Shown here: piece after piece, positions 20,467 through 21,183 of the stretch
Layout: every line of letters starts with the position of its first letter
Position numbering within the stretch: position 1 is the first letter of the stretch
Assembly (NCBI GenBank): GCA_039178805.1
Contig: JBCDFC010000064.1
Span: 1-21,183, forward strand
Length of the DNA stretch: 21,183 nucleotides
Direction of reading: 5' to 3'
Source: Thermohalobaculum sp039178805
Lineage (GTDB): Bacteria; Pseudomonadota; Alphaproteobacteria; Rhodobacterales; Rhodobacteraceae
Translations under genes and position numbers: made by a program
Notes under the pieces: generated by a model
The model's input: the letters and a program-made list of their open reading frames with translations, nothing else
Databases searched by the model: none
What the model was told of the DNA's origin: nothing

Positions 20467-21183
20467 GTGTCGATCCGTAATCTTCGAACGTTGATCGCGA
20501 TTGCCGACCACGGCACTTTCACGGCTGCGGCCGAGGCGGTGTTCGTCACCCATGCGGCCGTCAGCCAGCAGATGAAAGCGCTCGAGGAGGAGTGGCAGGT
20601 TCGCCTCTTCGACCGCTCGCGCCGTACGCCAGTGCTGACGGCCGAGGGCAGGGCGCTGGTTGAGCGCGCTCGGGCGGTGGTCGCCGCCTATGACGGCATG
20701 GTGCCCTCAGTGCTGGGCGATGAAGGGTTTCGCGGGGAGCTCATCCTAGGCGCCGTGCCGACGACGCTCACAGGGCTCGTGCCGCAGGCGGTCGCGCGCC
20801 TCAAGGCCGGGCACCCTGAGCTTCAGGTGCGTGTCGTCCCGGGACCCACGGCAGACCTGATGGCGGAGCTTGAGCGCCATGCGCTCGACGCTGCCATCGT
20901 GACCCGCCCCCCGGTACTCACCCGCCGCCAGGTCTGGCGCCCGCTGGCGGCCGAGCCCTTGGAGGTCATCGCCGCACCCGACAGCCCCACGCAGGACCCG
21001 GTCGAGCTTCTGCGTTCGAGCCCTTACATCCGGTTCTCCCGCAGGGCCGTGGTCGGCGCGATGATCGAGGACTGGTTGCGCGGTGCGGGCGTCGAAGTCG
21101 TGGACAGCATGGAGCTGGACAGCCTGGAGGCGATCGCGAGCATGGTGCATGCGGGCCTCGGCGTCTCGATCGTACCCCGCCAA
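20467..21183 (+). CDS. LysR-family transcriptional regulator (cut by window edge)
   Basis: The first 239 codons of a LysR regulator, open at the right edge. The GTG at 20467 is the only usual start after an in-frame TAA at 20452. No strong ribosome site is visible. The N-terminus MSIRNLRTLIAIADHG, TFTAAAEAVFVTHAAVSQQM and KALEEEWQVRLFDRSRR form the winged helix-turn-helix, followed by the linker helix (ALVERARAVVAAYDGM). The effector domain begins with RGELILGAVPTTLTGLVPQA, where the Thr pair is a typical ligand contact. It is divergent from tctC, which strongly suggests it controls tctCBA in response to the transported acid or a derivative. I could not pick out a clear T-N11-A operator. Confidence 0.93.
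   Translation, partial: MSIRNLRTLIAIADHGTFTAAAEAVFVTHAAVSQQMKALEEEWQVRLFDRSRRTPVLTAEGRALVERARAVVAAYDGMVPSVLGDEGFRGELILGAVPTTLTGLVPQAVARLKAGHPELQVRVVPGPTADLMAELERHALDAAIVTRPPVLTRRQVWRPLAAEPLEVIAAPDSPTQDPVELLRSSPYIRFSRRAVVGAMIEDWLRGAGVEVVDSMELDSLEAIASMVHAGLGVSIVPRQ

Overview
The window looks like chromosomal DNA of a GC-rich alphaproteobacterium, possibly Rhodobacterales or a close relative. This is inferred from the TAXI-type TRAP and TctCBA transporters, the HcnABC-like oxidase genes, the DinB with a cysteine-rich N-terminus, and the tight ATGA overlaps between genes. There is no clear phage, insertion sequence or CRISPR signature. GC content was judged by eye and not calculated.

Left part (1-5201), housekeeping. 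The N-terminal 427 codons of ClpB run off the left edge (minus strand). Divergent from it are pyrF (orotidine 5'-phosphate decarboxylase) and dinB (DNA polymerase IV). After dinB comes a 349-bp stretch without a convincing protein gene. It ends in a very strong intrinsic terminator preceded by two compact hairpins and a CCUCCC single strand, so it probably yields a small RNA or a dinB 3'-UTR product. An N-formylglutamate amidohydrolase family gene (minus) and a tRNA-Val(GAC) (plus) follow.

Centre (5202-13590, minus strand), a seven-gene transport and oxidation operon. It is transcribed from 13590 leftwards: a TAXI-family TRAP solute receptor, a fused TRAP permease, a DadA-like FAD oxidoreductase, a second DAO-type FAD oxidoreductase, a small [2Fe-2S] protein, an HcnB/OoxA/LhpE-like FAD/NAD(P) subunit with a C-terminal Cys4 cluster site, and a third DAO-type FAD oxidoreductase. 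The last six genes have five junctions and every one overlaps. The likely job is uptake of an amino acid, imino acid or opine-like compound and its oxidation at the C-N bond by a multisubunit flavin/iron-sulfur dehydrogenase. The substrate cannot be read from the sequence.

Right part (13591-21183). A lone oligosaccharide flippase-like membrane protein (plus) converges on a two-gene minus-strand operon: a DUF2092 periplasmic protein followed by an Arg/Pro/Gly-repeat protein ending in a peptidoglycan-binding domain. Then comes a tripartite tricarboxylate-type transporter (tctC-tctB-tctA, minus strand) with a divergent, right-truncated LysR regulator as its probable controller. In both transporter operons the solute-receptor gene comes first and is followed by a strong intercistronic hairpin. 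That arrangement fits receptor protein being made in excess over the membrane subunits.
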